Below are positions 1 through 8,064 of a DNA stretch of 8,621 bases, one piece after another. Positions within the stretch are counted from its first letter, which is position 1. Each line of letters starts with the position of its first letter. The notes under the pieces are model-generated. The model was given only the letters and a program-made list of their open reading frames with translations. It did not search any database and was not told the DNA's origin. Made by a program: the position numbers and the translations under genes. The DNA is from an uncultured Collinsella sp. (lineage in GTDB: Bacteria; Actinomycetota; Coriobacteriia; Coriobacteriales; Coriobacteriaceae), in assembly GCA_902470925.1 (NCBI GenBank), contig CABRIF010000099.1, forward strand, positions 1-8,621. The letters are read 5' to 3'.

Positions 1-4
1 ATGC

Positions 5-1459
5 TCACCCGCGCACCCACCTGCCGCGTTCGAGCAGGCGCGCCACGGAGCTGAATACACCCTCGCGCTCGTGCTCCACCAGAGGCTGGCGGCTCAAGAT
101 CCGATACGGCAGGTTCGTGGTGAACCGCGCCAGGCGCACGAGCGCGATGCCGAAGAACGCCGCCGCGCCCAACAGGAAACCGAACCCGTAAAACGACTGG
201 TCCCACCACAGCGACACCCAGGTAAGAACCGTCGAAAGCGCCGCGAAGACCGCAGTGGCCGCCAGCGCCCCGGCGTAATCGGTGAAGTACAGCAGGATGA
301 GCATGATGGTGTTGCCCACCGCATACAAACCGTAGCCCACGCACAGGGTGCGCACGTATCCGTGCATGAGGTCGTTGAAGCCCAGCGGCAGCTCACCGAG
401 CACCACACTCTCCAGCGAGATGGCGGCCGCCGTCACGAACAGCTGCTTAAGCGCCCCGTAGCGCAACTCGCGCGCCAGCACGGCGAGCATACGCTCCTCG
501 GCATCCACGATATCGGCCACCACGCCGCCCTCGTTGAACAGCCCGTAATAGGCCCGGTACTCGGGATAGAAATTCACCTCGACCGACACCACGAAATTCA
601 CCGTCGTCACCAGGATGGTGAGGAAGGCCACAAGCGCCGGCACATCGTAGTAGGGAGCGCCGCGAAACAATCCGCGCACCTCCACGCCGATGGGCCCGCA
701 CCACACGATCACCAGATGCGAGAACAGCCCCACCGTGGTGAGCAGCCCGATGAGGGCCAGTGGGCGGAAGCGGTCGAAGTAGCGCAGGAAATCCCATGGG
801 CTCTCGTCGCTGCGCGGGAAATAGCGGTACAGCAGCACCGTGTCCCACGCCATCATGGTGCCGTATCCGAGGACGACGGCGAGCAGCAGCCCCTCGACCA
901 CCGGCGCACCCAGCGCCAAGGCCGCAGCGCCTGCGCCCAGGCTCACGAGAATAGCCGCGATAAACGAGCACAGGATCGCGCGATAGTCCTTGATGGCCGT
1001 GAGGTAGCTCATGGCGTTCCAGTTCACCAGCATCTCGGCGAACAGCCACAGGCTGAGAACCGCCTCAAGCAGGCTCGCGCCCGACACCGCGAGAAACGCC
1101 GCATAGAGCGCGCACCCCGGCACCAGCATCGATGCGCATGAACCCTGAAACGACGGCAGCACCGCGCGTTCGCGCCCCGCGAACAGGGCGTCGGCGATGT
1201 AGCGCGTGACCGGCAGCGAGAACAGCGACGAACATGCCAGCGAGGCCAGCAGCGCGTAGGTGACCAGGCACACCAGCAGCTCGCGCCCATCGCGCGGGGC
1301 GCCGGATGCCACGGCGAGCGCGATGATACCCACCTGCAGCAGCAAACCCAGCAGCATGGGGCCGCAGCACACGACGCCGGCGTAGCCGTAGGCGCGCACG
1401 GTGGCGAGCACCCCGCGCACGTCGAACAGCCGCTTGAGCTCGAATCCGATACCTGCCAC
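5..1459 (-). CDS. pelG: PelG, polytopic Pel polysaccharide exporter
   Basis: The 484-residue product is a membrane protein with about twelve hydrophobic segments (roughly 27-52, 60-82, 107-130, 132-152, 160-183, 187-212, 232-255, 272-295, 337-357, 366-392, 394-417, 422-443). It opens with the PelG-typical MAGIGFELKRLF and has a conserved-looking loop at 296-312 (NFYPEYRAYYGLFNEGG). PelG is related to the MOP/polysaccharide-transporter superfamily and is known to work with PelD, PelE and PelF in the membrane as the Pel synthase-export complex. The GTG start directly follows the pelF stop with no gap and has a strong Shine-Dalgarno sequence 8 nt upstream, which fixes this start. The gene is complete: its TGA stop is at 5-7. 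It is the last operon member visible; what follows is outside the window. Identification is by recognised sequence and by position after pelF. Confidence 0.93.
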   Translation of the reverse strand: MAGIGFELKRLFDVRGVLATVRAYGYAGVVCCGPMLLGLLLQVGIIALAVASGAPRDGRELLVCLVTYALLASLACSSLFSLPVTRYIADALFAGRERAVLPSFQGSCASMLVPGCALYAAFLAVSGASLLEAVLSLWLFAEMLVNWNAMSYLTAIKDYRAILCSFIAAILVSLGAGAAALALGAPVVEGLLLAVVLGYGTMMAWDTVLLYRYFPRSDESPWDFLRYFDRFRPLALIGLLTTVGLFSHLVIVWCGPIGVEVRGLFRGAPYYDVPALVAFLTILVTTVNFVVSVEVNFYPEYRAYYGLFNEGGVVADIVDAEERMLAVLARELRYGALKQLFVTAAAISLESVVLGELPLGFNDLMHGYVRTLCVGYGLYAVGNTIMLILLYFTDYAGALAATAVFAALSTVLTWVSLWWDQSFYGFGFLLGAAAFFGIALVRLARFTTNLPYRILSRQPLVEHEREGVFSSVARLLERGRWVRG

Positions 1460-2895
1460 CTAGATCACCTCCCGATCGTTGCCGCCTGTCTGCGCGGCCG
1501 CCTGCGTGCGCACATACAGGTCGCGGTAGCGCTCCAGCATGTCCCCGTGCCGGTAGAGCGCCTCCACCCGACTCCTGCCCGCCTCACCCATCGCCAGGCG
1601 ACGCTGCCGGCTGGCGCACATCCGCTCCAGCGCGTCGGCCAGGCCCTTGCGGTACATCGGCGGCACCACCAGCCCCGCACAGCCGAACTCGTCCCCCTCG
1701 CCGCCCTCGAGCAGCTCCCGGCAGCAGCCCACATCGGTGGTCACGCAGGGACGCGCGGCCGCCAGCGATTCGAGCACGGACAGGGGCTGGCCCTCCGAGA
1801 TGCTCGTGAGTACCGTGAAGTCGAGCCGCTCCATGTAGGACACCACGTCCACCCGCCCGGTGAAGACGATGTGCTCGGCGCCGAGCTGCGCCACGAGCTC
1901 ATGGCACTCGCGCGCGTAGTCCTCGTCGTCCACGCCGCCCAGGATATGCAGGCGGACACGCTCCATACGGCAGGTGAGCTCGAAGAACGCGTAGATGAGC
2001 GTCTTGATGTCCTTGATGGGCGCCAGGCGCACCACCGCGCCGATGTCGACCCAGCCGTCGTCGGCCTTCGGGGCAAGATGGCAGAACCGCTCGTATTGGA
2101 TGCCGTTCGGGATGACCTCGCAGCGCTCCTCAGGCGCTCCCATCGCGATCTGCGCGCGGCGGGCGGCTGCGAACAGCGAGGTGGAGCGCCACGCGCGATG
2201 GTAGATCTCCTCGGAAAGCATGTAGAAGAACCTGATCCACCGGCTCTTGAACGCCGCAGGGACCCACTGCGCGCGGATGAGCTCCTCCTCCCGCTCGCGG
2301 GTGTAGATGCCGTGCTCGGTGAGCAGCACCGGGCGATGGTACCGCTCCGCCCCGAGGCAGGCGAGCATGCCGCCGTAGCCAGTGGAGATGGCATGGTAGA
2401 CATCCGCCTCGGGCACGGGGGCGCCGAGCAGGTACAGCAGCGGCAGCAGCATGGAGCGGGTGGTATGGAACGCCTCGGCGAACGGCACGTACGGGAACTG
2501 CTCCAGGCACAGCTCGGAGAACTCATCCATGAAGGTGCGGCTCTGCAGCAGCGACAGCGGGTGGACCCGCCGATGCTGCATAAGCTCGAACAGCACGTCC
2601 CAATCCGGCTCGCCCAGGCTCAGCAGCTCGCGCAGAGCCGCGAGCTCGGTTGCGGTCAGACGCGCCTTCGCCTGACGGCCGCCCAGGCGCAAGGCGTCAT
2701 CGAGGAAGACCTCGCGAACCTCGACCACATTGGACGGCAGCTCATAGACGAACTGCCCCGCGAGCTGGCTGAAGCGCCCACCGTCCACAGCACGAACTCG
2801 TGCTCCGGCATGGCCTGGATGTAGGCGTGCGTCCAGGTGGACACACCGCCGTGCACGTAGGGGTAGCACCCTTCCAGCACCAAGCAGATGCGCAT
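1460..2895 (-). CDS. pelF: PelF-type GT4 glycosyltransferase, interrupted by an apparent 1-nt deletion
   Basis: PelF is the cytosolic GT-B, family GT4 enzyme that polymerises the Pel chain from UDP-activated N-acetylhexosamine. The family N terminus (MRICLVLEGCYPYVHGGVST, ending about ...LWTVGASASSRG) is in the frame starting with ATG 2895, 4 nt after the pelA stop. The rest (QFVYELPSNVVEVREVFLDD onward) is in a different frame running to the TAG at 1460-1462. Adding one G to the minus-strand GGGG tract at 2756-2759 joins them into a 478-residue protein of normal family size. In restored numbering, TEHG is near 193-196, PNGI at 263-266, R290/K295 are likely nucleotide-sugar contacts, and the GT4 EX7E motif is E368...E376. 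Unrepaired, the first frame stops at 2656 after 79 residues. The open frame beginning at GTG 2869 has about 38 meaningless leading residues and lacks the N-terminal Rossmann strand. The family call is firm; whether the gene is intact in the organism is not. Confidence 0.88.
1464..1472 (-). promoter_or_regulatory. Strong ribosome binding site for pelG
   Basis: The minus strand reads GGAGGTGAT here, an almost full anti-16S match, with GGAGG 8 nt before the GTG at 1459. It lies inside the last codons of pelF. It decides the GTG start of pelG and suggests that pelG has its own efficient initiation as well as coupling to pelF. Confidence 0.8.
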
Positions 2896-2899
2896 GGCC

Positions 2900-4939
2900 C
2901 TACACCCCCGTCCGCGCGATGCGCACGGTGTCGCTCGTGGCATGCAGCAGGTACAGATCGCCGGCGACCTGCGTGAGCTCGCCGCCCTCCACCGCGCCGG
3001 GGGTGGCGTCGTTGGCGCGGAACAGCAGCCACGCCTCGTCGTGGAAGTTGCCGAGCGAAACCGTCCAGGCGCTCGCGTCCTCGCCCACCGAAACGGTGAC
3101 GCTGGAGAAGCGCTGGATCGAGGCCGCGCACTCGCTGGCTGTCTGCTCGCGCAGACTGGGGGCGGCCTCGGTCAGCCAGTCGAGGTAGTCCACCAGGCCC
3201 GCCTTGTAAGCCTCCCAGCCCTCGGCGGCACCGCGGTCGGGGTCGAGCAGATCGTCAGGATGCATGAAGTGCGTGCTCACGAAGTGCATGTTGAGCTCAC
3301 TCACCGCGGCAAGCCGCATGAAGGTATCCCCCGCCATGCTGCCCGACACGATGCGCGGCTCCTCGACGATGCCGTCTTCGGACACGCCGAACTCCTGCAC
3401 GTACGGATAGGGCGTGCCGTCCTCGAAGTAGGTGCTCGCGATCGTCCGGATCTGGGGCACGCGTGCGGCGATGAGTGCGCGGCCGGCGCTCGACAGGATG
3501 TTCGAGGGAGGCACGTAGACGCTGCACACCGCGCCGGGCAGCACCTGACGCTGGAAGGAGACGAGCTCGGTGAGCGATCCCACCAGCGCGTCGGCGCTCT
3601 TCCAGGTGTGATAGGCATACGTGTCGCCGTAGTCGGTGTCGGACAGGCACAGCGGCTGATGGTTGTAGCCGTGGTAGCCCAGCTCGCCGTCTTGCCTGAG
3701 CAGCAGGCCGCCGAAGTAGCGGAACTGTCCCTCGTCCTGCTGGCGCGCCAGATCGTCGTCGGTATCGGCCTCGTAGTTCTCGATCATGACGCCGGTAAAG
3801 CGGATGTTGTAGCGCTCCGAGATGCGCGTGAGGTCGGGCCACCACACCTTGGCGTAGAAATCGGCGATGGACAGACCATAGTCGCGCTTGATGTAGGTGC
3901 CGTCTCCGGAGGGGACCGGCGAGGGGAAGTCGTCCAGGAAGAACACGGCGCTGTTGATGACCGGCCAGGCGCAGGAGCCGCCCATGAGGCTCACCGCCGA
4001 GGCGTAGAAACCCCGCAGGACGCGGTCGTAGATGCCGATGTTCGCCACCACGGCGTTGCCCGAGCCGTACGTGTGCTGCCAGATGAGCGGCACGCCGGCG
4101 TCCCCGGTGCTCGCGCGCACGCGGGCGTCGGCGGCGAGGGTGACCGCAAGGGCGGAGTCGAAGGGATCCGAGATCTCGTAGCGCTGGCCGCCGCCCGCCA
4201 TGAAGTCGGCATCGGGCACGACGCTTTCGGCAACAGCGCGGGCGCCGGAGGCATCGGCGATGCCAAGGACCTCAAACAGCGCGCGCGTCGAGCTGCTGAC
4301 CTCGGGCGTCATGCCCAGCATGAGGCTGCCGCCCGCCTTCACCCAGGAGGTGAGCTGCAAGATCCGCGAGGAAAGGCCGTCGAGGTTGGGCATGAGCACG
4401 ATGACACGACTGTAGGCGGCAAACGAGGGCAGTGAGGACGCCGGCGTTTGCGCCAGGTCGTACACATCGGTGGCGATCTTCATATCGAGCAGGATCTGGT
4501 CGAACTGCTCGCGCGCATCCGAGACGCCGTACTGAGCGCTGTCAACGAGCACCAGGCAGCTCGCCTGCTCCGAGGCGATCGCCTCGGCGGTGCTCAAGGT
4601 CTCGCTGCGGTCGAGCATGTCGCCGGTATGATCGGCCCGCGCGTAGCCCACGCCGCTGCGCTCAGCGAACAGGGCGCCTCCCATGAGCAGGAACACCACC
4701 CAGATCCAGGCAAGCTTCCGCCAGCGGGACGGGCGATGCGTGCGAAAGCGGTCGGGAGCGGCGGCCGTGCGCTGCGGATGCGCGGGGGCGCCGGGCGCGC
4801 CGGATGCACCTGTGTGCCGCGTGCGCCGCGGACCCGCAGAGGAAACAGGCTCGGCCGGCGCCTTGGGTGCCGCCGGGGCGCCGGCCGATAACGCCGCGGT
4901 GCGTGTGCGGTGAGCGAGGAGCGCTTTGATATCGATCAT
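2900..4939 (-). CDS. pelA: PelA-type membrane-anchored polysaccharide deacetylase (DUF2194-like)
   Basis: The 679-residue product has a basic, Ala/Pro-rich cytoplasmic stretch (1-75), one membrane helix (76-92), then an external part. Residues 125-320 look like an alpha/beta Rossmann or glutaminase-like fold (CLVLVDSAQYGVS, GGSLMLGMTPEV). Residues 328-600 look like a deacetylase, with candidate metal or catalytic residues D336/D337 in FFLDDFPSP, H423 and H427 in GYHGYNHQPL, PPSN 477-480, and H557/H560 in STHFMHP. A small beta-rich tail follows. It resembles the deacetylase PelA of Gram-positive pel operons and lacks the N-terminal glycoside hydrolase of Pseudomonas PelA. Expected role: partial removal of N-acetyl groups from exported Pel, giving a cationic polymer. 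I chose ATG 4939 over an upstream in-frame codon at 5023 because it makes an ATGA overlap with the pelE stop and has a near-perfect ribosome binding site. Domain borders are estimates. Confidence 0.87.
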   Translation of the reverse strand: MIDIKALLAHRTRTAALSAGAPAAPKAPAEPVSSAGPRRTRHTGASGAPGAPAHPQRTAAAPDRFRTHRPSRWRKLAWIWVVFLLMGGALFAERSGVGYARADHTGDMLDRSETLSTAEAIASEQASCLVLVDSAQYGVSDAREQFDQILLDMKIATDVYDLAQTPASSLPSFAAYSRVIVLMPNLDGLSSRILQLTSWVKAGGSLMLGMTPEVSSSTRALFEVLGIADASGARAVAESVVPDADFMAGGGQRYEISDPFDSALAVTLAADARVRASTGDAGVPLIWQHTYGSGNAVVANIGIYDRVLRGFYASAVSLMGGSCAWPVINSAVFFLDDFPSPVPSGDGTYIKRDYGLSIADFYAKVWWPDLTRISERYNIRFTGVMIENYEADTDDDLARQQDEGQFRYFGGLLLRQDGELGYHGYNHQPLCLSDTDYGDTYAYHTWKSADALVGSLTELVSFQRQVLPGAVCSVYVPPSNILSSAGRALIAARVPQIRTIASTYFEDGTPYPYVQEFGVSEDGIVEEPRIVSGSMAGDTFMRLAAVSELNMHFVSTHFMHPDDLLDPDRGAAEGWEAYKAGLVDYLDWLTEAAPSLREQTASECAASIQRFSSVTVSVGEDASAWTVSLGNFHDEAWLLFRANDATPGAVEGGELTQVAGDLYLLHATSDTVRIARTGV

Positions 4940-5901
4940 CGGCCGGAGACCTCCTTTGCATTCGGGGGCGTTTGATGGGAAGAGACGGCGTCGTCGGCCT
5001 GTTCGGGGGCGCCTTGCTCCCAAAAGGCCAGCGCTTCGCGGTTGGGTGCGCTGATGAAGACCCCGCTGGCACGAAGCTCATCGATGGCGGAGCGCACGCC
5101 GGCACCGTCACGTCGCGCCGCGGCCACCCGCACCCGCAGCATCCAGGCGTCCTCGCTGCGCGGATAGCGCTGCATCGTTTCAGCCGCCACCTGCTCGGCT
5201 CGCGTGAGCTCGCCGGCATCGATCAGCGCGCCCACGAGCCGCACCCGCGACGGCAACCCCTTGCCGGGCTGCGCGTCGGCGAGCTGGGCCTCGAGCAGCT
5301 CCACGTAACGGCGCCGCTGGATCTGAGCCGCCGCACCCTCCGCCAGGCCGGAGGCGAGATACTCCTCGAGATAGGACACGTAGCTATCGCGCACCTGCGC
5401 GTCGTGGGGCCGATCGAACCACGCCCGCTCGAGGCGCTGCAGCTCCATATCGCCCTCGCGGGAGATCTGCGCCATGGCCGTGGCCGCATAATGGGCGACC
5501 TCCACGTCGTCGTTCAGCCGGGCCGCCTGCAGCACGTCCAGGTAGGCGGCGGGCGAGTCGTTCAGCACGGAGAGCATGAGATGACGGCGCTGACCTGCGT
5601 CGTTGACGATCAGCGCTTCTTCAACCGGCACGGTATCGTGCTCGTGCGCATCCACCGACAGCGAACCTTCCCGCCGCTCGCCCTCCTCGCGACGCATGGC
5701 CGCCGGGTCGAGCGCACGGCCGGGCGTGACCCGCGCAACCTCGAGCAAACAGGCGAGCGCCGGCCCCCAAACAGGAATCAGCACGAGCGCGGGCAGCACC
5801 GCGGCAGGAACCGGACGGCGAAGCAGGCACCCCGCACCGACAAGAGCCAGGCAGCACAGCAGGTGCAGCACGAGAAGCGCCGCGATCAAGCTATCCGTCA
5901 C
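4936..5901 (-). CDS. pelE: PelE, membrane-anchored helical-repeat (TPR-like) protein
   Basis: The 321-residue product begins with two hydrophobic helices (about 4-27 and 31-53), then a charged linker and a mostly helical cytoplasmic region. Residues 92-147 (VPVEEALIVND..., ARLNDDVEVAHYAATAMAQI) look like the conserved core of Gram-positive PelE. Helix pairs at about 150-205 and 216-280 (RVRLVGALIDAGELTRAEQV, YPRSEDAWMLRVRVAAARRD) look like TPR-type repeats. In Pseudomonas, PelE is an inner-membrane TPR protein that interacts with PelD; a scaffold role in the synthase complex is inferred here. The GTG start overlaps the pelD stop by 4 nt (GTGA on the minus strand), with a GGGTGA ribosome binding site at 5908-5913. 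The last ~25 residues are acidic or polar and probably disordered. Identification rests on architecture, the recognised central motif and operon position; primary conservation of PelE is generally weak. Confidence 0.84.
   Translation of the reverse strand: MTDSLIAALLVLHLLCCLALVGAGCLLRRPVPAAVLPALVLIPVWGPALACLLEVARVTPGRALDPAAMRREEGERREGSLSVDAHEHDTVPVEEALIVNDAGQRRHLMLSVLNDSPAAYLDVLQAARLNDDVEVAHYAATAMAQISREGDMELQRLERAWFDRPHDAQVRDSYVSYLEEYLASGLAEGAAAQIQRRRYVELLEAQLADAQPGKGLPSRVRLVGALIDAGELTRAEQVAAETMQRYPRSEDAWMLRVRVAAARRDGAGVRSAIDELRASGVFISAPNREALAFWEQGAPEQADDAVSSHQTPPNAKEVSGR
4949..4957 (-). promoter_or_regulatory. Strong ribosome binding site for pelA
   Basis: The minus strand reads AAAGGAGGT, ending 9 nt before ATG 4939. 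It lies within the 3' end of pelE and is the main reason to place the pelA start at 4939 rather than 5023. Confidence 0.8.
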
Positions 5902-8024
5902 ACCGCATCACCCGCAGCCGCGAGCAGGCGCTCCTGAGCCGCGTCGTCCACCGGCTCAGCGGTGATGCCCGCGCGCTCCAGGCGATCCGCGATGATGGGC
6001 AGCTCGCGCTCGCCGGCCTGCTGGAGCAGCAGATACAACTCGCCCGCCACCTCGCCAATCAGGTCGCTGTCGCGCACCGCCCCCTGCACACGGCGACGCA
6101 GCTCGGCGCGACCCTGGTCGCCGGGAACCACGCGCATGAGCAGATGGCGCGCCATGCGAGCCTCCTTGAGGTCGCGGGCGCAGGAAAGCTCCTCCTTGAA
6201 CGGAACCTCCAGCAGGATGCGCGTGTCGGGGATGAAACGGGTGTCGTGGATGGCCGCGTCGTAGTCGAACGCACGCATGAGGGCCGTCTCGATCAGGCCG
6301 CACAGGATACGGAAGAGGTTCTGATAGTAGAGGGTCATCTGCTCGGGTTCGGCCTCGCTGATGAAGATCAGCACCGCCGGCCTGCCGGCGCGGCGCACCG
6401 CATAGGCGAACATGGGCAGGTCCTCGGACAGCTCGCGGTTCACCCACACACCGCCCTGCTCGACCACGTCGAGCACGCCGGCGATCTCATCCAGGCGGAT
6501 GGAGCGCGGCACATCCGCCTCGATGCCCGGGGCTGCGGCGGCCAGGCGCGCAAAAGCCCCCTCGCCCACCACGCGGTAGAGCGACACGGTGCGGTTCTCC
6601 AGAACGTCTTCCAACACCAAGATGGTCTTGCGGAAGATCTCCTGGGGCTTGATGAGGTCCAGCTCGCGCGTCACGGCGAAGATCTTGCCGAAGCTGTCGC
6701 GGCGGCCCAGGATCTGCCGGCGAAACTCGCGCTTGCCCTCGAGGGTGTCACGGTAGAGGTCGTTCACGAACGCAAGGCGGCTGCGCAGCCCCTCGTTCTC
6801 GGTGCGGGCGAAGGCGAGCTCGTCGCGGTGGCGCAGCTGCACGTATCCGCAGGCGGCGCCCACCACAAAATAGGCGATGAATGGCAGCCAGTTGGAGGGT
6901 TCATAGAACAGGGTTGCCAGGGTGTAGCCCTCCTGCACCACGAAGGTTGCGGCAAGTCCCACCGAGGCGAGCGCCGCGGCCAGCAAACCGGCATTCATCC
7001 CATGCACCGTGGCGGCGAGCACCACGAGCAGCAGGCGCGCGTCGAGAACGGAAGCGACCTGTGAGGATGCGGTGAGCCGAGCCATCAGCTCGGCCACCGC
7101 CCACAGCACGAGCACCTCGACAGCGGCCAGCGCCGGGGCTGCGCCGCCCAGATGGGACCACGCGCGCACGAATATGTTGGGGCGCGCTACACGCCCCGCG
7201 CGCCAGACCTCGAACAGGCCGGGCACGTCCTCAACGAAGGAGTGGGTGGGCTGCCAGCCGAAACGCCGGCTGAGCACGCCGTCGTCTGCGGGCGGCGGAG
7301 GCACCGGCACATCGCCGTAGGCCACAGCGACGTCAGGGATCAGGGCGCCCACGGCATCGACCAGGTCGCGCACGCGGGAGCCAAAGGCATCGGGCACGGT
7401 GAACGTCTCGGCTTCGGGTGTCCAGGCATCCAGTATGCGGCGCAGCAAGGTCCCCAGGTCCTCGATGGATAGCAGGTAGAGCGGATCTTCGGGACCGTCT
7501 GCGAAGGTGAGCGTGCCGCGTTCGGCCGCCGAGAACAGAGCGTCGGCCGCCGGCGGGGCTAGGCGCGAATCGCGCGCGTACAGATACGGCGTTCGGATAA
7601 TCTTGAGCTGCAGGGGGCCGAGGCCGGCGTAGTGGCGGCAGAGGTCCTCGGCCGAGCGCTCGAGCAGCGCGGTGCCCATCTGATTGTCGACGGCAGCCGA
7701 CGGCGCGCCTTCCGTGCCGCCGATGTAGATGAATCGGACGGCATACGGGCAGCACCCGCGCAGGATGCGGCGCAAGCGATCGATGTCGCCCTCGAGCTCA
7801 GGCGTTGGAGACAGGTATTCGGAGAAGTAGACGACGGTGTCGAACTGGTAGCTCTCCCCCAGCTGCTCCAGCACGCTACCGTCTGCCAGGGATACGGCGC
7901 CGATCCGGTCATCGATAAAGGACGAGTCGGTGTTTTTGGTAACGAGAACATGGTCGCTCGGGAACGCTGCCTTGATGAACGCCTCGGTAACGTAGGCCGT
8001 ATTGCCCGTTAGCAGAACTTCCAA
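5898..8024 (-). CDS. pelD: PelD c-di-GMP receptor with N-terminal pseudo-SDR domain
   Basis: The 708-residue product has four parts. Residues 1-275 follow an extended SDR/NAD-epimerase plan (alternating strands and helices, FIYIGGTEG near 98, KIIRTPYLYARDS 141-153 like the LRPxxVYGP motif, RRFGWQPTHSFVED 253-266). However, the glycine motif is TGNTAYVT (6-13) and no YxxxK catalytic pair is found around 114-124. Residues 297-395 hold about four membrane helices. Residues 398-435 look coiled-coil. Residues 448-585 fit a GAF domain, and about 598-690 a degenerate GGDEF domain with AGELY (660-664) in place of GGDEF but a retained inhibitory-site RxxD (R651-D654). The TM4-GAF-degenerate GGDEF order is the PelD signature; PelD is known to bind c-di-GMP without making it and to switch on Pel synthesis. 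The start is TTG 8024, with GGAG 8 nt upstream; the only nearby upstream ATG runs into a stop. It is the first gene of the operon. Confidence 0.9.
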   Translation of the reverse strand: MEVLLTGNTAYVTEAFIKAAFPSDHVLVTKNTDSSFIDDRIGAVSLADGSVLEQLGESYQFDTVVYFSEYLSPTPELEGDIDRLRRILRGCCPYAVRFIYIGGTEGAPSAAVDNQMGTALLERSAEDLCRHYAGLGPLQLKIIRTPYLYARDSRLAPPAADALFSAAERGTLTFADGPEDPLYLLSIEDLGTLLRRILDAWTPEAETFTVPDAFGSRVRDLVDAVGALIPDVAVAYGDVPVPPPPADDGVLSRRFGWQPTHSFVEDVPGLFEVWRAGRVARPNIFVRAWSHLGGAAPALAAVEVLVLWAVAELMARLTASSQVASVLDARLLLVVLAATVHGMNAGLLAAALASVGLAATFVVQEGYTLATLFYEPSNWLPFIAYFVVGAACGYVQLRHRDELAFARTENEGLRSRLAFVNDLYRDTLEGKREFRRQILGRRDSFGKIFAVTRELDLIKPQEIFRKTILVLEDVLENRTVSLYRVVGEGAFARLAAAAPGIEADVPRSIRLDEIAGVLDVVEQGGVWVNRELSEDLPMFAYAVRRAGRPAVLIFISEAEPEQMTLYYQNLFRILCGLIETALMRAFDYDAAIHDTRFIPDTRILLEVPFKEELSCARDLKEARMARHLLMRVVPGDQGRAELRRRVQGAVRDSDLIGEVAGELYLLLQQAGERELPIIADRLERAGITAEPVDDAAQERLLAAAGDAV

Positions 8025-8032
8025 CCGTACTA

Positions 8033-8036
8033 CTCC
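8033..8036 (-). promoter_or_regulatory. Ribosome binding site supporting the TTG start of pelD
   Basis: GGAG on the minus strand lies 8 nt before TTG 8024. The ATG just upstream (8037-8039) reads ATG GAG TAG and cannot be the start. Confidence 0.55.
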
Positions 8037-8044
8037 ATCCGCAA

Positions 8045-8064
8045 ATCTACAAAATCATGTAGAT
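8045..8064. promoter_or_regulatory. 20-bp inverted repeat (possible operator) in the pelD leader
   Basis: Perfect 7-bp arms ATCTACA and TGTAGAT flank 6 bp (8045-8051, 8058-8064). The site is AT-rich in a GC-rich region and lies between a -10-like hexamer and the pelD ribosome binding site. Its form and place suit a dimeric DNA-binding regulator, but no binding protein can be named. A small RNA hairpin in the leader is the alternative. Confidence 0.4.

Noticed and set aside
2750..2780. Programmed ribosomal frameshift in pelF
   Set aside because: No X-XXY-YYZ slippery heptamer in frame, and no reason known to me for PelF to use recoding. Loss of one G from a short tract is simpler.
2888..4435. 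515-codon open frame on the plus strand opposite pelA
   Set aside because: Arg/His/Gly/Val-rich translation without recognisable domains. It is antisense to a well-supported gene and typical of chance open frames in high-GC DNA. The same applies to the plus-strand frames at 71-1141, 1547-2824, 4972-5937 and 6144-7064.
4940..5023. Longer pelA starting at 5023
   Set aside because: It would overlap pelE by 88 nt with an Arg-rich unlikely N terminus, whereas ATG 4939 has AAAGGAGGT at ideal distance and the usual 4-nt overlap.
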